Source: Sulfopaludibacter sp963815475
GTDB lineage: Bacteria; Acidobacteriota; Terriglobia; Bryobacterales; Bryobacteraceae
Reading direction: 5' to 3'
NCBI GenBank assembly: GCA_963815475.1
Contig: CAWFHD010000003.1
Coordinates: 1,984,001 to 2,048,000 of the forward strand
DNA: 64,000 nucleotides
Shown: positions 53,463 through 62,170 of the stretch, piece by piece
Layout: every line of letters begins with the position of its first letter
How positions within the stretch are numbered: position 1 is the stretch's first letter
Program-made: the position numbers and the translations under genes
The notes under the pieces: generated by a model
What the model saw: the letters and a program-made list of their open reading frames with translations, nothing else
What the model was told of the DNA's origin: nothing
The model's database searches: none

Positions 53463-54473
53463 ATGCGATTCCTACTGGGTCTGCTTTGCCTTTCGGCTCC
53501 GGCGCTTTGCCAGAATACCGGACGTCCGGCCGCCACGGCCCCTCGCACCCACAACTTCGAGCCCACACAGTTCGAGCACGCGTTTTCCGGCAAGATCGCC
53601 CCTGTGCTGCACATCAACGCCGGCGACACTGTGAAGACCTGGTCGGTGGACGCCGGCGGCACAGATCCCAAGGGCGTCAACCGTACCCAAGGCGGCAATC
53701 CGCTCACCGGCCCGTTCTACATTGAGGGCGCGGCGCCTGGCAACACCCTCATTGTGCATTTCAATCGCATCCGGCTGAATCGGGATACTGCCATCAGCAG
53801 TCCACTCATTTTGGACAAAGCACTCGATCCCGCTTACGTCAGCCAGCGGAAGCGCGTTGCCGGGTATAACTCCGATTGGAAGCTCGACCGCGTCGCCGGC
53901 TTCGCTTCGCTGCAGAAACCTACCGATGCCATGAAAAACTATCGCGTCCCCCTCGCGCCTACGCTCGGCTGCGTTGGGGTTGCGCCGCCGGGGGGAATGG
54001 AGTATCGCTCCGGCTTCCTGGGCGAATATGGCGGAAATATGGATTACAACCAGCTTCGCGAAGGCGTGACCGTTTACCTACCGGTCTTCGTTCCGGGCGC
54101 GCTGCTGTTCGTTGGCGATGGCCACGCAGTTCAGGGGGCTGGGGAACTGACGGGAAACGCCCTGGAAACTTCTATGGACATCGAACTTACCGTCAGTCTG
54201 CAAAAAGGCACTACGCCGCCGGCGCCGCGGTTTGAGAATACGGAATACCTGATGGCGAGCGGAATCGCGGGCAGTATGGACGACGCTTTTCGCGCCGCAA
54301 CTACCAACCTCGTCCGCTGGCTGGAACAAAGACACCGCATCAACGCGGCCGAGGTCTCATCGGTACTAGGCACGGCGATGGTTTACGACATCGGGGAAGT
54401 GGTGGATCCGTCCGTTCACGTGGTGGCCAAGGTCCCGAAAGCAGTCCTGGCGGGGCTAAGACCAGCAAACTGA
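53463..54473 (+). CDS. Exported acetamidase/formamidase-family protein
   Basis: A signal peptide (MRFLLGLLCLSAPALCQ) precedes the acetamidase/formamidase fold: INAGDTVKTWSVDAGGTDP, NPLTGPFYIEGAAPGNTLIV, PLAPTLGCVGVAPP and FVGDGHAVQGAGELTG. Family enzymes hydrolyse small amides to ammonia and acid. The export signal is unusual for cytoplasmic relatives and suggests a periplasmic role. The 336 residues are typical. The gene is divergent from the coiled-coil gene. Confidence 0.9.
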   Translation: MRFLLGLLCLSAPALCQNTGRPAATAPRTHNFEPTQFEHAFSGKIAPVLHINAGDTVKTWSVDAGGTDPKGVNRTQGGNPLTGPFYIEGAAPGNTLIVHFNRIRLNRDTAISSPLILDKALDPAYVSQRKRVAGYNSDWKLDRVAGFASLQKPTDAMKNYRVPLAPTLGCVGVAPPGGMEYRSGFLGEYGGNMDYNQLREGVTVYLPVFVPGALLFVGDGHAVQGAGELTGNALETSMDIELTVSLQKGTTPPAPRFENTEYLMASGIAGSMDDAFRAATTNLVRWLEQRHRINAAEVSSVLGTAMVYDIGEVVDPSVHVVAKVPKAVLAGLRPAN

Positions 54474-54610
54474 GCGAACCTAGGCTCTCCGACGGCAAGG
54501 GTGTGGCCTATCGTTTTCAATTAACCCACTAGTGGTTCTGGTACAAACTGAAGAAATGCCTGGGACTGCTAGGTCTTACAAATGGACTGCGCTGACGCCA
54601 CAATACTCAT

Positions 54611-54847
54611 ATGCACTCGGTACTTGCTGCCCTGGACTCGTCTTCGCCGTCGCTTCTCATGATTCTCGGAGTCATTTTGCTTTTTGGTTCTCGCCTGGCC
54701 CGAAAATTGACCGCCACACCTGCCTCCACAGTCGAGAGGGCCGGCGGACACCCTGTTATCGACACATTAAATCGGAATGTTGTGTCGATTGATCGGGGAA
54801 TTCGGGCGCCGCAGACGCCTCGCCTGGCCGAGCGACGCGTAAGCTAA
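54611..54847 (+). CDS. Possible small TatA-like membrane protein (78 aa)
   Basis: The translation begins MHSVLAALDSSSPSLLMILGVILLFGSRLARKL, one transmembrane helix followed by a basic region with LLFGSRL, similar to TatA-type small proteins. There is no convincing ribosome site before the ATG, and the last four bases overlap the convergent PilZ-like gene. I regard it as plausible but unproven. An overlapping frame at 54532-54792 shows no coding character. Confidence 0.35.
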   Translation: MHSVLAALDSSSPSLLMILGVILLFGSRLARKLTATPASTVERAGGHPVIDTLNRNVVSIDRGIRAPQTPRLAERRVS

Positions 54848-55227
54848 GCGCTTCGACGCATCTGCACTTCGAGCCGGCGTGGCTGTTCCCAGGATTCTCC
54901 CCCAAGCTTGGCTAACCGCTCCAGCCCGGTCAACGCCTGGCGCAATTCCACAGCGATAAACGTTGCGCCACCTTCGCGCCAGCATCCCAGCGTTTCGCCC
55001 AGTAGGAATGCGTCGTCACAGTCGATTCGGATGCACGTTTCCGGTTCCAGGGATTCCCCGACCTGCGCGATCAGCTTGCGTCCTACCAACTTGACAGTCC
55101 TGCCGGAGACCAGGTGTTCCCCCGTGTTTCCCAGTACACGCAGGGTCAATTCCTCCCCGATTTCCAGCGGGTGTTCCAGCGAGTTGACCGGGATTGTAGT
55201 TGCGACGGAAGTAGTAAGTGCAGCCAT
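54844..55227 (-). CDS. PilZ-like protein (127 aa)
   Basis: The beta-rich 127-residue protein (LTLRVLGNTGEHLVSGRTVKLVGRKLIAQVGESLEPETCIRI ... FLLGETLGCWREGGATFIAVELRQAL) resembles acidobacterial PilZ-type domains. The RxxxR and (D/N)xSxxG residues of cyclic di-GMP-binding members are not visible, so nucleotide binding is doubtful. A GTTAAC site lies at 55264-55269, 37 bases upstream. The same upstream region contains a structured element at 55324-55407. Confidence 0.65.
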   Translation of the reverse strand: MAALTTSVATTIPVNSLEHPLEIGEELTLRVLGNTGEHLVSGRTVKLVGRKLIAQVGESLEPETCIRIDCDDAFLLGETLGCWREGGATFIAVELRQALTGLERLAKLGGESWEQPRRLEVQMRRSA

Positions 55228-55573
55228 GTAGGCATTGTGCTGTGTTGAATGATACGACGCAATGTTAACGATGGATAATACAGGCCTAGAAAGGTAAACA
55301 CTTACCCCACTTGCCCCGCCAACGTCTCATCTCTTCAAATCGTACGGGTTCCCGCAGCGATCCGCTGTCGGATGAACCCGCGACCGGCTACGCCGGAAGA
55401 AGGAGACAGGCGCTATCGGATTGAACCGTCATGCATTAGAGTAGTTTCATATCTAAAGTTAATACGCGCGCGCTCCAGTATGGGGAATTGACTGGATAAG
55501 TGGCGGCCTTTAGACTTCGAACTAGCCCGAGCCTTTCGCCGTATCGTGTTCTCCAGGCGCGTGGTGACTAATC
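55228..55573. other. Intergenic region between the PilZ-like and kinase genes
   Basis: This 346-base region contains a GTTAAC site at 55264, the structured element at 55324-55407 and about 150 bases upstream of the kinase start with no recognised motif. It must hold divergent promoters; I see no consensus -10/-35 pair I would defend. No coding character. Confidence 0.4.
55324..55407 (+). ncRNA. Predicted structured RNA element, unknown class
   Basis: The stretch folds into a closed multi-branch structure. P1 pairs GTCTC (55324-55328) with GAGAC (55403-55407) and CTTC (55333-55336) with GAAG (55396-55399). P2 pairs CGGGTTC (55345-55351) with GAACCCG (55374-55380), and within it CAGCG (55355-55359) pairs with CGCTG (55363-55367). 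P3 is CCGGC (55384-55388) with GCCGG (55392-55396) and a three-base loop. It does not match the riboswitch classes I know. It lies 167 bases upstream of the kinase pair, but the minus-strand PilZ-like gene is also adjacent, so its orientation is unproven. P1 and P3 compete for base 55396. Confidence 0.45.
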
Positions 55574-56554
55574 ATGGCTTTCGCGGTCAACCAAGTTGTC
55601 GATAATTACGAGTTTCTTGGCATCATCGACAAACCCAAAACGGGTATCACCTATAAAGTCCGCAACGTGGAGACAGGTGAACTCGAAGCTCTGAGGGCTC
55701 TCCCGGGAACGACGTCGAGCGACCCCGAATCCGTGGAGCGCCTCTTGCGTGAGATTCGCGTTCACGCCCGCCTGAGTCATCCGAACATCCTCATGTTCCA
55801 CGATGCATTCGAAATGGATGGTCATCTGGTGATGACCACCGAGTTTGCCGAGGGCCCCAATCTTGGGGAACTCTGCCGCGAAGGCCCCCTGCCTTTGGCC
55901 GATGCCATCGAGACGATTGGGAAGGTGCTGGACGGCTTGGAGGAGGCGCACGCCTTGGGCATCGTTCACCGGGGAATTACCGCCGAACATGTCACGGTCA
56001 GTCCGGATGGCACTGTGAAATTGGGCGGGTTCGGCTTGGCGAAGCCTGCTTCCGATACCAAGCTCACTCAACTGGGAACAGCTATGGGGGACGCGAGGTA
56101 CATTTCTCCCGAACAAGTGCTGGCGCAAAAAGAGCTTGACGGCAGATCGGATCTTTACTCAGTTGGTGTCCTGCTGTACCAGACGCTGACCGGCAAGTTG
56201 CCAATCACCGGCCGCAATGACTTCGAAGTGCTGTCGGCGCAAATCACCCAGGAACCCCAGCCTCCGAGTTTGGTGAACCGGGCGATTTCGCCGGAATTGG
56301 ACCAGATCGTCCTCATTGCACTTAAGAAACAACCCGATAAACGTTTTTGTAATGCGAAGGAGTTCCGCACGGCCCTGGCCGCCGTGGAAGCCGCAATGCC
56401 TTCAATGCCGCTGGAAAATAAGCGGCCTCATTCGATTTTCTCAACCTCGTTTGCGCAGCATGAAACGCAACGAACTTTCAAGAAGCCTTTGATCTTCGGC
56501 TTCGTCGTGGTGTTGATCGGTCTGGTCATCGTTTCCTGGATGGCGGTGCACTGA
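55574..56554 (+). CDS. Pseudokinase of the Ser/Thr kinase family, membrane anchored
   Basis: The 326-residue protein has the fold of bacterial Ser/Thr kinases but lacks the catalytic residues. The ATP lysine position is Arg41 (EALRALPG), the catalytic loop reads HRGITAEHV with Gly134 in place of Asp, and the metal site reads GGFG with Gly152 in place of Asp. The glycine loop is also lost (GIIDKPKTGITYK). Its neighbour has K41, D134 and D152 at the same numbered positions, showing a tandem duplication. The rest of the fold (SPEQVLAQKELDGRSDLYSVGVLLYQTLTG) is preserved and a C-terminal membrane helix (LIFGFVVVLIGLVIVSW) follows. It cannot phosphorylate and probably acts as a scaffold or regulator of its active neighbour. 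Confidence 0.88.
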   Translation: MAFAVNQVVDNYEFLGIIDKPKTGITYKVRNVETGELEALRALPGTTSSDPESVERLLREIRVHARLSHPNILMFHDAFEMDGHLVMTTEFAEGPNLGELCREGPLPLADAIETIGKVLDGLEEAHALGIVHRGITAEHVTVSPDGTVKLGGFGLAKPASDTKLTQLGTAMGDARYISPEQVLAQKELDGRSDLYSVGVLLYQTLTGKLPITGRNDFEVLSAQITQEPQPPSLVNRAISPELDQIVLIALKKQPDKRFCNAKEFRTALAAVEAAMPSMPLENKRPHSIFSTSFAQHETQRTFKKPLIFGFVVVLIGLVIVSWMAVH

Positions 56555-56597
56555 GACGGGATTCCACTGCTTACGGGCTGGACAGGAGTGACTTGCG

Positions 56598-58097
56598 TTG
56601 GCGATCAAAAGGGGCGACACCGTTGGCGATTATAAGGTAATCGATCTGGCCGGCTCTGGCGGAATGGGAGCCGTGTACAAGATCGAGCACGTAATTACCA
56701 AGAGAATTGAGGCGATGAAAGTGCTGCCTCTCGGGATCGGCATCGGGCCGGAGGAAGTGCAGCGCTTTGAGCGGGAGATCCAGGTGCAGGCCCGCCTCCA
56801 CCATCCCAATATCGCAGCCGTCTATAACGCAGTGCGCGATGCCGGGTCGATCGCGCTGATCATGGAATACGTGGAAGGCCAGTCCTTGCAGCGGATGCTG
56901 GAAGGGGGGCGGCTGCCTCTCCATACCGCTCTGGACTATGCCCGTCAAGTCCTGTGCGCGCTCGCTTATTCCCATGGCGAGGGTGTGGTTCACCGGGACG
57001 TAACGCCGGGCAACATTATCATCACTCCCGAAGGAGTTGCCAAGCTCACCGACTTTGGGTTGGCACGGGCGATCACCGATCTCCACCTGACTGCTACGGG
57101 AGTTGCCGTGGGTTCGGCATGGTACATGTCGCCGGAACAGGTCAAAGCAGTGGACGAACTCGACCCGCGGACGGATATCTATGCCACCGGGGCAGTGCTC
57201 CACGAGATGCTCACGGGCAGGAAACTATTTGATGCGGACGGATCCTTCGCGGTGATGTCGGCCCAGGTTGAAGTGATCCCGCAGCCGCCCAGTACGTACA
57301 ATTCTGAGGTTCCCAAGGCCCTCGACGAAGTGGTGGCCAGGGCCCTGGCTAAGGACCCTGCGGCGCGTTTCCAGAGTGCCGATGAATTCCGCCTCGAATT
57401 GGAGGCTGCCGTTGCCGAGTCGCCGGATTCTGCGAACCTGCCGAATACGACGCGCACGCCAAAGAGGACACCGCGAGCGCGAAGACTGGCAATGTTGGTT
57501 CTGGCCCCTGCCACAATGGTGGCCGTTACTTGTTCCGTACTGTTGTGGCCCACGTCCAGTCGCATAGTGGCACACCCGCGAGTAGCGCAGCCAGCCATGG
57601 CATCGAAGGCTGAGCTCACACCGGCGCCGGCGCCGCCGCCACCGGCGGTCGAGCCCGCGCCGCCTGTGGAAGCCTCTGCTGTCGAAGTCCCGGACGTTCC
57701 TGTGGTTGCCGCTAAGCCCGCGCCCCGCCCGGCATCGTCCCGTCTCCACTCTGTGCGACGCGCGCCTGAGGTCGATCTAAAACCCGTCATTCGAAGCTAT
57801 GGTACACTGCCGGAACCGTCGTCGGCGACACCGCGGTTGAACACGGCTGCCAAAGTGGAGGCAACACCTCCTGCGATCCCCCCGGCCAAACCGGATGTAC
57901 TGGCAGCGTCTGAAGCTGCGCCGGCGCCCACGGTGTCCGACGCCTCCGCTGAACCGGAAACCACGACGCCAACGCCTGAAGAAGCCACACCTCCAAAAAA
58001 CAGCAATCGTCTCCGGCGAGTGCTGGGCAAATTGAACCCTTTCGGCAAAGGCGCGAAAAAGAACTCTATCGATCCAGTTAAGGCTGTCGCGAAATAG
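56598..58097 (+). CDS. Membrane-anchored Ser/Thr protein kinase
   Basis: All catalytic elements are present: glycine loop GSGGMGAVYK, Lys41 (EAMKVL), HRDVTPGN with Asp134 and DFGLA with Asp152, plus SPEQVKAVDELDPRTDIYATGAVLHEMLTG. A transmembrane segment (LAMLVLAPATMVAVTCSVLLW) joins the kinase to a periplasmic or linker region of about 160 residues rich in Pro and Ala. The TTG start at 56598 is chosen with GGAG at 56584-56588 upstream. It is the paralogue of the pseudokinase that precedes it by 43 bases. Confidence 0.93.
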   Translation: MAIKRGDTVGDYKVIDLAGSGGMGAVYKIEHVITKRIEAMKVLPLGIGIGPEEVQRFEREIQVQARLHHPNIAAVYNAVRDAGSIALIMEYVEGQSLQRMLEGGRLPLHTALDYARQVLCALAYSHGEGVVHRDVTPGNIIITPEGVAKLTDFGLARAITDLHLTATGVAVGSAWYMSPEQVKAVDELDPRTDIYATGAVLHEMLTGRKLFDADGSFAVMSAQVEVIPQPPSTYNSEVPKALDEVVARALAKDPAARFQSADEFRLELEAAVAESPDSANLPNTTRTPKRTPRARRLAMLVLAPATMVAVTCSVLLWPTSSRIVAHPRVAQPAMASKAELTPAPAPPPPAVEPAPPVEASAVEVPDVPVVAAKPAPRPASSRLHSVRRAPEVDLKPVIRSYGTLPEPSSATPRLNTAAKVEATPPAIPPAKPDVLAASEAAPAPTVSDASAEPETTTPTPEEATPPKNSNRLRRVLGKLNPFGKGAKKNSIDPVKAVAK

Positions 58098-58178
58098 TTC
58101 CGGACTGACGCTTCTTCGAAATTCCTGGCGACTTCGCATCCATCTTTTTCCGATAGACTCAACAGACGAAGGATCACG

Positions 58179-59111
58179 ATGCAGCGAAGAACATTTCTTA
58201 AATCGATTCTTCCCGCGGCCGCGGCCGCCCAGCGCCTCACGGCACAATCCGATCTGCCCTGGGGTGGACCAGTCCTGGACACGCATCTCCACCTCCGATC
58301 CGATGCTGACGCGTGCTTCACTCACATGCAAGGCTGCGGCGTCACCCGCGCGGTCCTCCTGACGCCGGCTGCCGGTCAAGAGCGAGCAAAAGCGGAAATC
58401 GAGCGGCGCCCCGGCTCTTTGGTCCGCTCAGTCGCAACCGACCCGGCTCAGCCCGATGCCGGCCGGGTCCTGCGCGACGCGCTGAAAGCCGGCGCTGTCA
58501 GTATCGGTGAGCTCAAGTTCCACCTTGCTCTGGACTCACCTGAGATGCGCCGCGTCTACGACATCGCTGCCGAGATGCAAGTGCCCGTGATGATGCACAT
58601 TCAAACCTTCCCGCATTTCGAGGGCGAGCTCCCATACAACACCGGCTACACGCAGTTTGACAGAATGCTTCGCGCCTATCCGAAGACAAATTTCGTGGGG
58701 CACGGCGACCTGTTCTGGGCTCACATCAGTGCCGACGTCCCGAGCGACCGGGGGTATCCGCCCGGACCGATCAAAGCCGGAGGTTTGACCGATCGTTGGC
58801 TCTCCGATTTCCCCAACCTCTACGCGGACATGTCGGCGAATTCCGGCAACAACGCGTTATCCAGGGATCCCGACTTCTCGAAGGGGTTCATCGCTCGTCA
58901 CAAGACAAAGCTGATCTTCGGCAGCGATTGCAGTTGCGCCGACGGGCACGGCGGCGGCATTTCTCAGAACAACAACCCCGAGGCAAGCCGGCTGGCGGGC
59001 AAGTGCGTGGCTCGTGAGACACTGAGCATGCTCCAACGCTCGACGTCGCCCGAAATTTTCCGCGCAGTGACGTGGGACAACGGAATGCAGCTTTTCAAGA
59101 TTCCAACCTGA
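58179..59111 (+). CDS. Tat-exported amidohydrolase-2-family metal-dependent hydrolase
   Basis: The twin-arginine signal RRTFLKSILPAAAAA predicts export. The TIM-barrel amidohydrolase motifs are the DTHLHL metal-binding start, VPVMMHIQTFPHFEGE, VGHGDLFWAHI and FGSDCSCADG (metal and catalytic Asp near the end). Substrates of this family range from decarboxylated aromatics to lactones; none can be chosen here. The 310-residue length is normal. The gene converges with the MmgE/PrpD gene with 6 bases between stops. Confidence 0.88.
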   Translation: MQRRTFLKSILPAAAAAQRLTAQSDLPWGGPVLDTHLHLRSDADACFTHMQGCGVTRAVLLTPAAGQERAKAEIERRPGSLVRSVATDPAQPDAGRVLRDALKAGAVSIGELKFHLALDSPEMRRVYDIAAEMQVPVMMHIQTFPHFEGELPYNTGYTQFDRMLRAYPKTNFVGHGDLFWAHISADVPSDRGYPPGPIKAGGLTDRWLSDFPNLYADMSANSGNNALSRDPDFSKGFIARHKTKLIFGSDCSCADGHGGGISQNNNPEASRLAGKCVARETLSMLQRSTSPEIFRAVTWDNGMQLFKIPT

Positions 59112-59117
59112 CCGCGT

Positions 59118-60563
59118 TTAAGCGGATGCCAATCGCGCCAGTTGTCCCGCATCGGGCGCCTTCTCCAGATTCCAGCAGAAATCGATCAGCCGGTTCACGC
59201 GATCGGCCGGCAAAATGGGAGCAGCCAATCCCTTGAACTTGGCTTCGAGTTGTGAATTCGACATAGGGTTCCTGGCGCTGCCGACTGCGTGTTCAATGAA
59301 TTTGTCCAGATGCCTGCCGTCCTTCTGTACGACGACGAGCCGCATCTGGTCTTCGGCAATGCTGCGGTCCACTGTGGCCGTGACGCGGTCGCGGAGTTGG
59401 ATGACCGCGGGATCACGCACAGCCTGGTCGCTGAATTCGGACTCTCCCACGCGACCGTAAACCATCGCCGCGGCGGCTGCGTGATACACGCTGAACTTCC
59501 CCTCGAGTCCTGTCTGCGGCGTTTTCTTGCCGGTCAATTCGATCACCAGAGGATTGACTCGCAGCTCGATGCGCTCGATACGATCGGCGGTCAGGCGATT
59601 CTCCGCGCGAATTTGCAGAGCGCCATCAATCGCAGGATGGATCACCACGCCGCATGGGAACGGCTTGTAGCTGTTGAACGCGATCTGATACCGGTCGCCC
59701 AGTTTGTCTGTGATCTCGTGGTAATTCCGCGACGTGCTCAATACGTTGGCCCAACCGCGGGCCGCTTCGATCGGCGCTCCGGAGCTGGTAAAGTTCTGCT
59801 GCGCCAGCAACGCTGCCGTGAGTCCGTTCTGCGCGGCCCTGCCTGGATGAAAGCTCTTCGTCATAGTGCCGAACATTTCGCGTAGACCGACAGGTTGCGT
59901 GGCCGCGAGTCCGAGGGCCCACGTCATCTGCTGTTCGGAAAGCCCGAAAAGTTTTCCGGCGGCAGCCGCGGCGCCGAACGGCCCGACGGTGCCGGTGATG
60001 TGCCATCCCACGTCGTAATGCCGCGGATACACGGCGTTGGCGATGCGGCATTCCACTTCCACGCCAACGATCAGCGCATGTAGGAAATCGGCGCCGGAGG
60101 TGGGTCGGTATTCGGAGAGCGCCAGCAGCGCGGGCGCAACCGGTCCGGCCGGATGAACGATGGTGCGTAAGTCTGTATCGTCGAAATCGAAAATGTGCGA
60201 GCTGATCCCGTTCATCAGGGACGCGTGCAGCACGTCCAGTCGGTCCTTGCGGCCGAGTATGGAGGCTTGGGCCGGTCCGCTGAATGGCTTCAGCGCCCGA
60301 AGCGCGATCTCGACCGTTTCGTGTGCGCTGCCGCCTATCGTACAGCCGGTCCAATTCAGGACCGTGCGCAAAGCTTCGTGGCGAATCGGCGCGGGCACGT
60401 CCTCTTTTCTCGATGAAACCACCCAAGCCGCCAGGCGCCGTGTCACATCGTGTGCAGGCTCGCTCGCCGCTTGTGGCGGTTCAGCCGACGAGAGAGATGC
60501 CGTTGCGCCACCCACGGCCGAGGCCTTTAGAAACCGCCGCCTGTCGATCTCGTCCATCCGCAT
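59118..60563 (-). CDS. MmgE/PrpD-family protein with Tat signal
   Basis: From the ATG at 60563 the product is 481 residues, starting MRMDEIDRRRFLKASAVGGA, a twin-arginine signal. The MmgE/PrpD fold is shown by NWTGCTIGGSAHETVEIALRAL, FDFDDTDLRTIVHPAGPVAPALLALSEY and the central LMNGISSHIFDFDDTD. Family members are 2-methylcitrate dehydratase-like or aconitate-decarboxylase-like enzymes, usually cytoplasmic, so the Tat signal is notable. Upstream extension of the frame has no coding character. Confidence 0.88.
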   Translation of the reverse strand: MRMDEIDRRRFLKASAVGGATASLSSAEPPQAASEPAHDVTRRLAAWVVSSRKEDVPAPIRHEALRTVLNWTGCTIGGSAHETVEIALRALKPFSGPAQASILGRKDRLDVLHASLMNGISSHIFDFDDTDLRTIVHPAGPVAPALLALSEYRPTSGADFLHALIVGVEVECRIANAVYPRHYDVGWHITGTVGPFGAAAAAGKLFGLSEQQMTWALGLAATQPVGLREMFGTMTKSFHPGRAAQNGLTAALLAQQNFTSSGAPIEAARGWANVLSTSRNYHEITDKLGDRYQIAFNSYKPFPCGVVIHPAIDGALQIRAENRLTADRIERIELRVNPLVIELTGKKTPQTGLEGKFSVYHAAAAAMVYGRVGESEFSDQAVRDPAVIQLRDRVTATVDRSIAEDQMRLVVVQKDGRHLDKFIEHAVGSARNPMSNSQLEAKFKGLAAPILPADRVNRLIDFCWNLEKAPDAGQLARLASA

Positions 60564-60778
60564 CACACGATTATTACCTGAATTGCCCGGCGCCTTTGAG
60601 CACGATCGACAATCGGCTGTGGCTGAACCAACCCGGACAACCAGGGCGTGCGGTTCGTGATCGGCGAGGTGTGGGCCAAATCTACTTGAGCGGTCCGCCG
60701 CCCCAGGCTGCGCGGCTTCTCCGAGATATCCGCCCATATCGGTAGCTATTCGCAGGCCCGAGCGCGATATCTGGCGAG

Positions 60779-61615
60779 CTATTTTTTCCGATCGGCAAAC
60801 GAGTCCTTTTCGTTGGGCCAAACAGGACTTGCCAATTCGGTTCGCCAGATAGGACAGCCCTCGCACGCCTGACCATCCGACCTGACAAAGGCCGGCGCCA
60901 CCCCGCCGAGGACCCAGACCTTCGTATCCGGGGGTTGTTTGCCGACGAGCGGGGCTATGGCTCCCTTCACGCCCCCGATTTCCACTTTGACCACATACCG
61001 CGTAGCCTTGCGGTGGGTTCCGGCTACGAGAAAGGCATCCTCGGCCTCGGAACTGATGGCCAATTTCACCACTCGGGGCTTCGGTGTGGCTACCACCATC
61101 GATGCGGTCAGAGCAGACCCTGGCGCTAGGTTTTTAAGAAGGACCGGAACCATACCGTTTGCGAGGTCCGGCGGAAAAGTCAGATGGACGGTCTCGAACT
61201 TTTCCTTACCGTCACCGTCGTTGTAGCGGGCCGTTGCCACGCCAGTGGAATTATTGACCATGAGGTCCAACTGGCGATGGAAGGACGGGCCCTTTTGAAT
61301 TAGATGATCGGAGATCAGACGGAAATGGCCGCTTTGCGAAAACTCCGTGGATTCGTCCTGAATTGAGCCGTCCTTAAAATGGAAAATGATTCGACTTGTC
61401 ACGCGGCTGCCACGGGTCGTTTGTTCCAAATCACCGTTCGCAATTAGAACCCCAGCTTCAGAGCTCAAGCTCAGGAAGCCATGAACCTCACCTTCCGGCT
61501 GACGCACCGCCAACTGCTGTGCCGTTAAGTACGAAGCTTGCAGAAATACCCAGGTGAGAATGATCGGCGGAATTCCAAGACGGTACTTAAAGGAATGCGG
61601 AAATTTCAGATGCAT
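60779..61615 (-). CDS. Exported hypothetical protein
   Basis: The ATG at 61615 gives a 278-residue protein with a signal-type segment (PPIILTWVFLQASYLTAQ). The mature part is beta-rich, with FHFKDGSIQDESTEFSQSGHFRLISDHLIQKGPSF, VHLTFPPDLANGM and a C-terminal GGVAPAFVRSDGQACEGCPIWRTEL carrying two Cys. I recognise no family. It lies 215 bases upstream of the MmgE/PrpD start on the same strand, so the two may be transcribed separately. Confidence 0.8.
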   Translation of the reverse strand: MHLKFPHSFKYRLGIPPIILTWVFLQASYLTAQQLAVRQPEGEVHGFLSLSSEAGVLIANGDLEQTTRGSRVTSRIIFHFKDGSIQDESTEFSQSGHFRLISDHLIQKGPSFHRQLDLMVNNSTGVATARYNDGDGKEKFETVHLTFPPDLANGMVPVLLKNLAPGSALTASMVVATPKPRVVKLAISSEAEDAFLVAGTHRKATRYVVKVEIGGVKGAIAPLVGKQPPDTKVWVLGGVAPAFVRSDGQACEGCPIWRTELASPVWPNEKDSFADRKK

Positions 61616-61697
61616 TAACGTCCTCGAATAGCACCTCGCAATTTGGAGACCTACTTCCGCGAGAAGTTCAAGCCGCAATCACAAGAGCGCCCGGTGT

Positions 61698-61713
61698 TGG
61701 CATGAGCATTGCT
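61698..61713 (+). promoter_or_regulatory. Sigma-54-type promoter
   Basis: The sequence TGGCATGAGCATTGCT at 61698-61713 fits the sigma-54 consensus TGGCACGNNNNTTGCW with a single C-to-T change, correct GG (-24) and GC (-12) spacing. Transcription would begin near 61724, immediately before the ribosome site (GGAGG at 61726-61730) of the small gene at 61740. Confidence 0.6.
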
Positions 61714-61739
61714 CTTGACTGGAACGGAGGACGTCAAAT

Positions 61740-61820
61740 ATGAAATACATTGTTGCGTGGGCTATCGGAGTGCCTGGGGGACTTATCTTCCTTTGGTTTC
61801 TGTTGAATCATGCGCACTAA
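61740..61820 (+). CDS. 26-residue single-pass membrane peptide
   Basis: MKYIVAWAIGVPGGLIFLW FLLNHAH is the whole product: one hydrophobic helix with short polar ends. GGAGG at 61726-61730 lies nine bases before the ATG, and a sigma-54 promoter stands just upstream. The combination of a strong ribosome site and a specific promoter makes a real small gene likely despite the short length. Its role is unknown; small membrane peptides of this kind often modulate larger membrane complexes. Confidence 0.6.
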   Translation: MKYIVAWAIGVPGGLIFLWFLLNHAH

Positions 61821-62170
61821 TTGGGTCAATAGCCAAATTGCCACCTGCCATCATGTACCCTCGTCGCGTGGGCGCATTCTTTGCGTGGCAGGATTCCATT
61901 GCGCAGTTTCTGCGCTCGCATTAGCTTAGGTAGCCGGCCAACGAGAACACGTACCGCTGACCCCGTGCGGCGCATCGGCTTCGAGCATCACCGGCAGATC
62001 ATCTGAGATAAGGCCGAACAATCTTGATGCGGACGCTCTATTGGTGTGAGCACTGGACGCCTGTCCTACCATGCCGTATCCAATCGGGCCACCAACCCAC
62101 CCAAGTCGCGCGTGAAGGAAGATCGAGTGTGAGGATGGGCGTATACTAAGCCGAAAGCTCGGAGGCCGAA
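61821..62170. other. Intergenic region without recognised genes
   Basis: This 350-base stretch follows the small membrane peptide. A frame reaching 61924 and a minus-strand frame at 61926-62291 have no coding character or ribosome site. GGAGG at 62161-62165 serves the next gene. I see no terminator hairpin with a T-run. Confidence 0.4.

Noticed and set aside
55324..55407. Identification of the structured element as a c-di-GMP, c-di-AMP (ydaO), TPP or cobalamin riboswitch
   Set aside because: GAACCCG resembles part of the ydaO pattern, but the required core motifs and total length of each class are missing.
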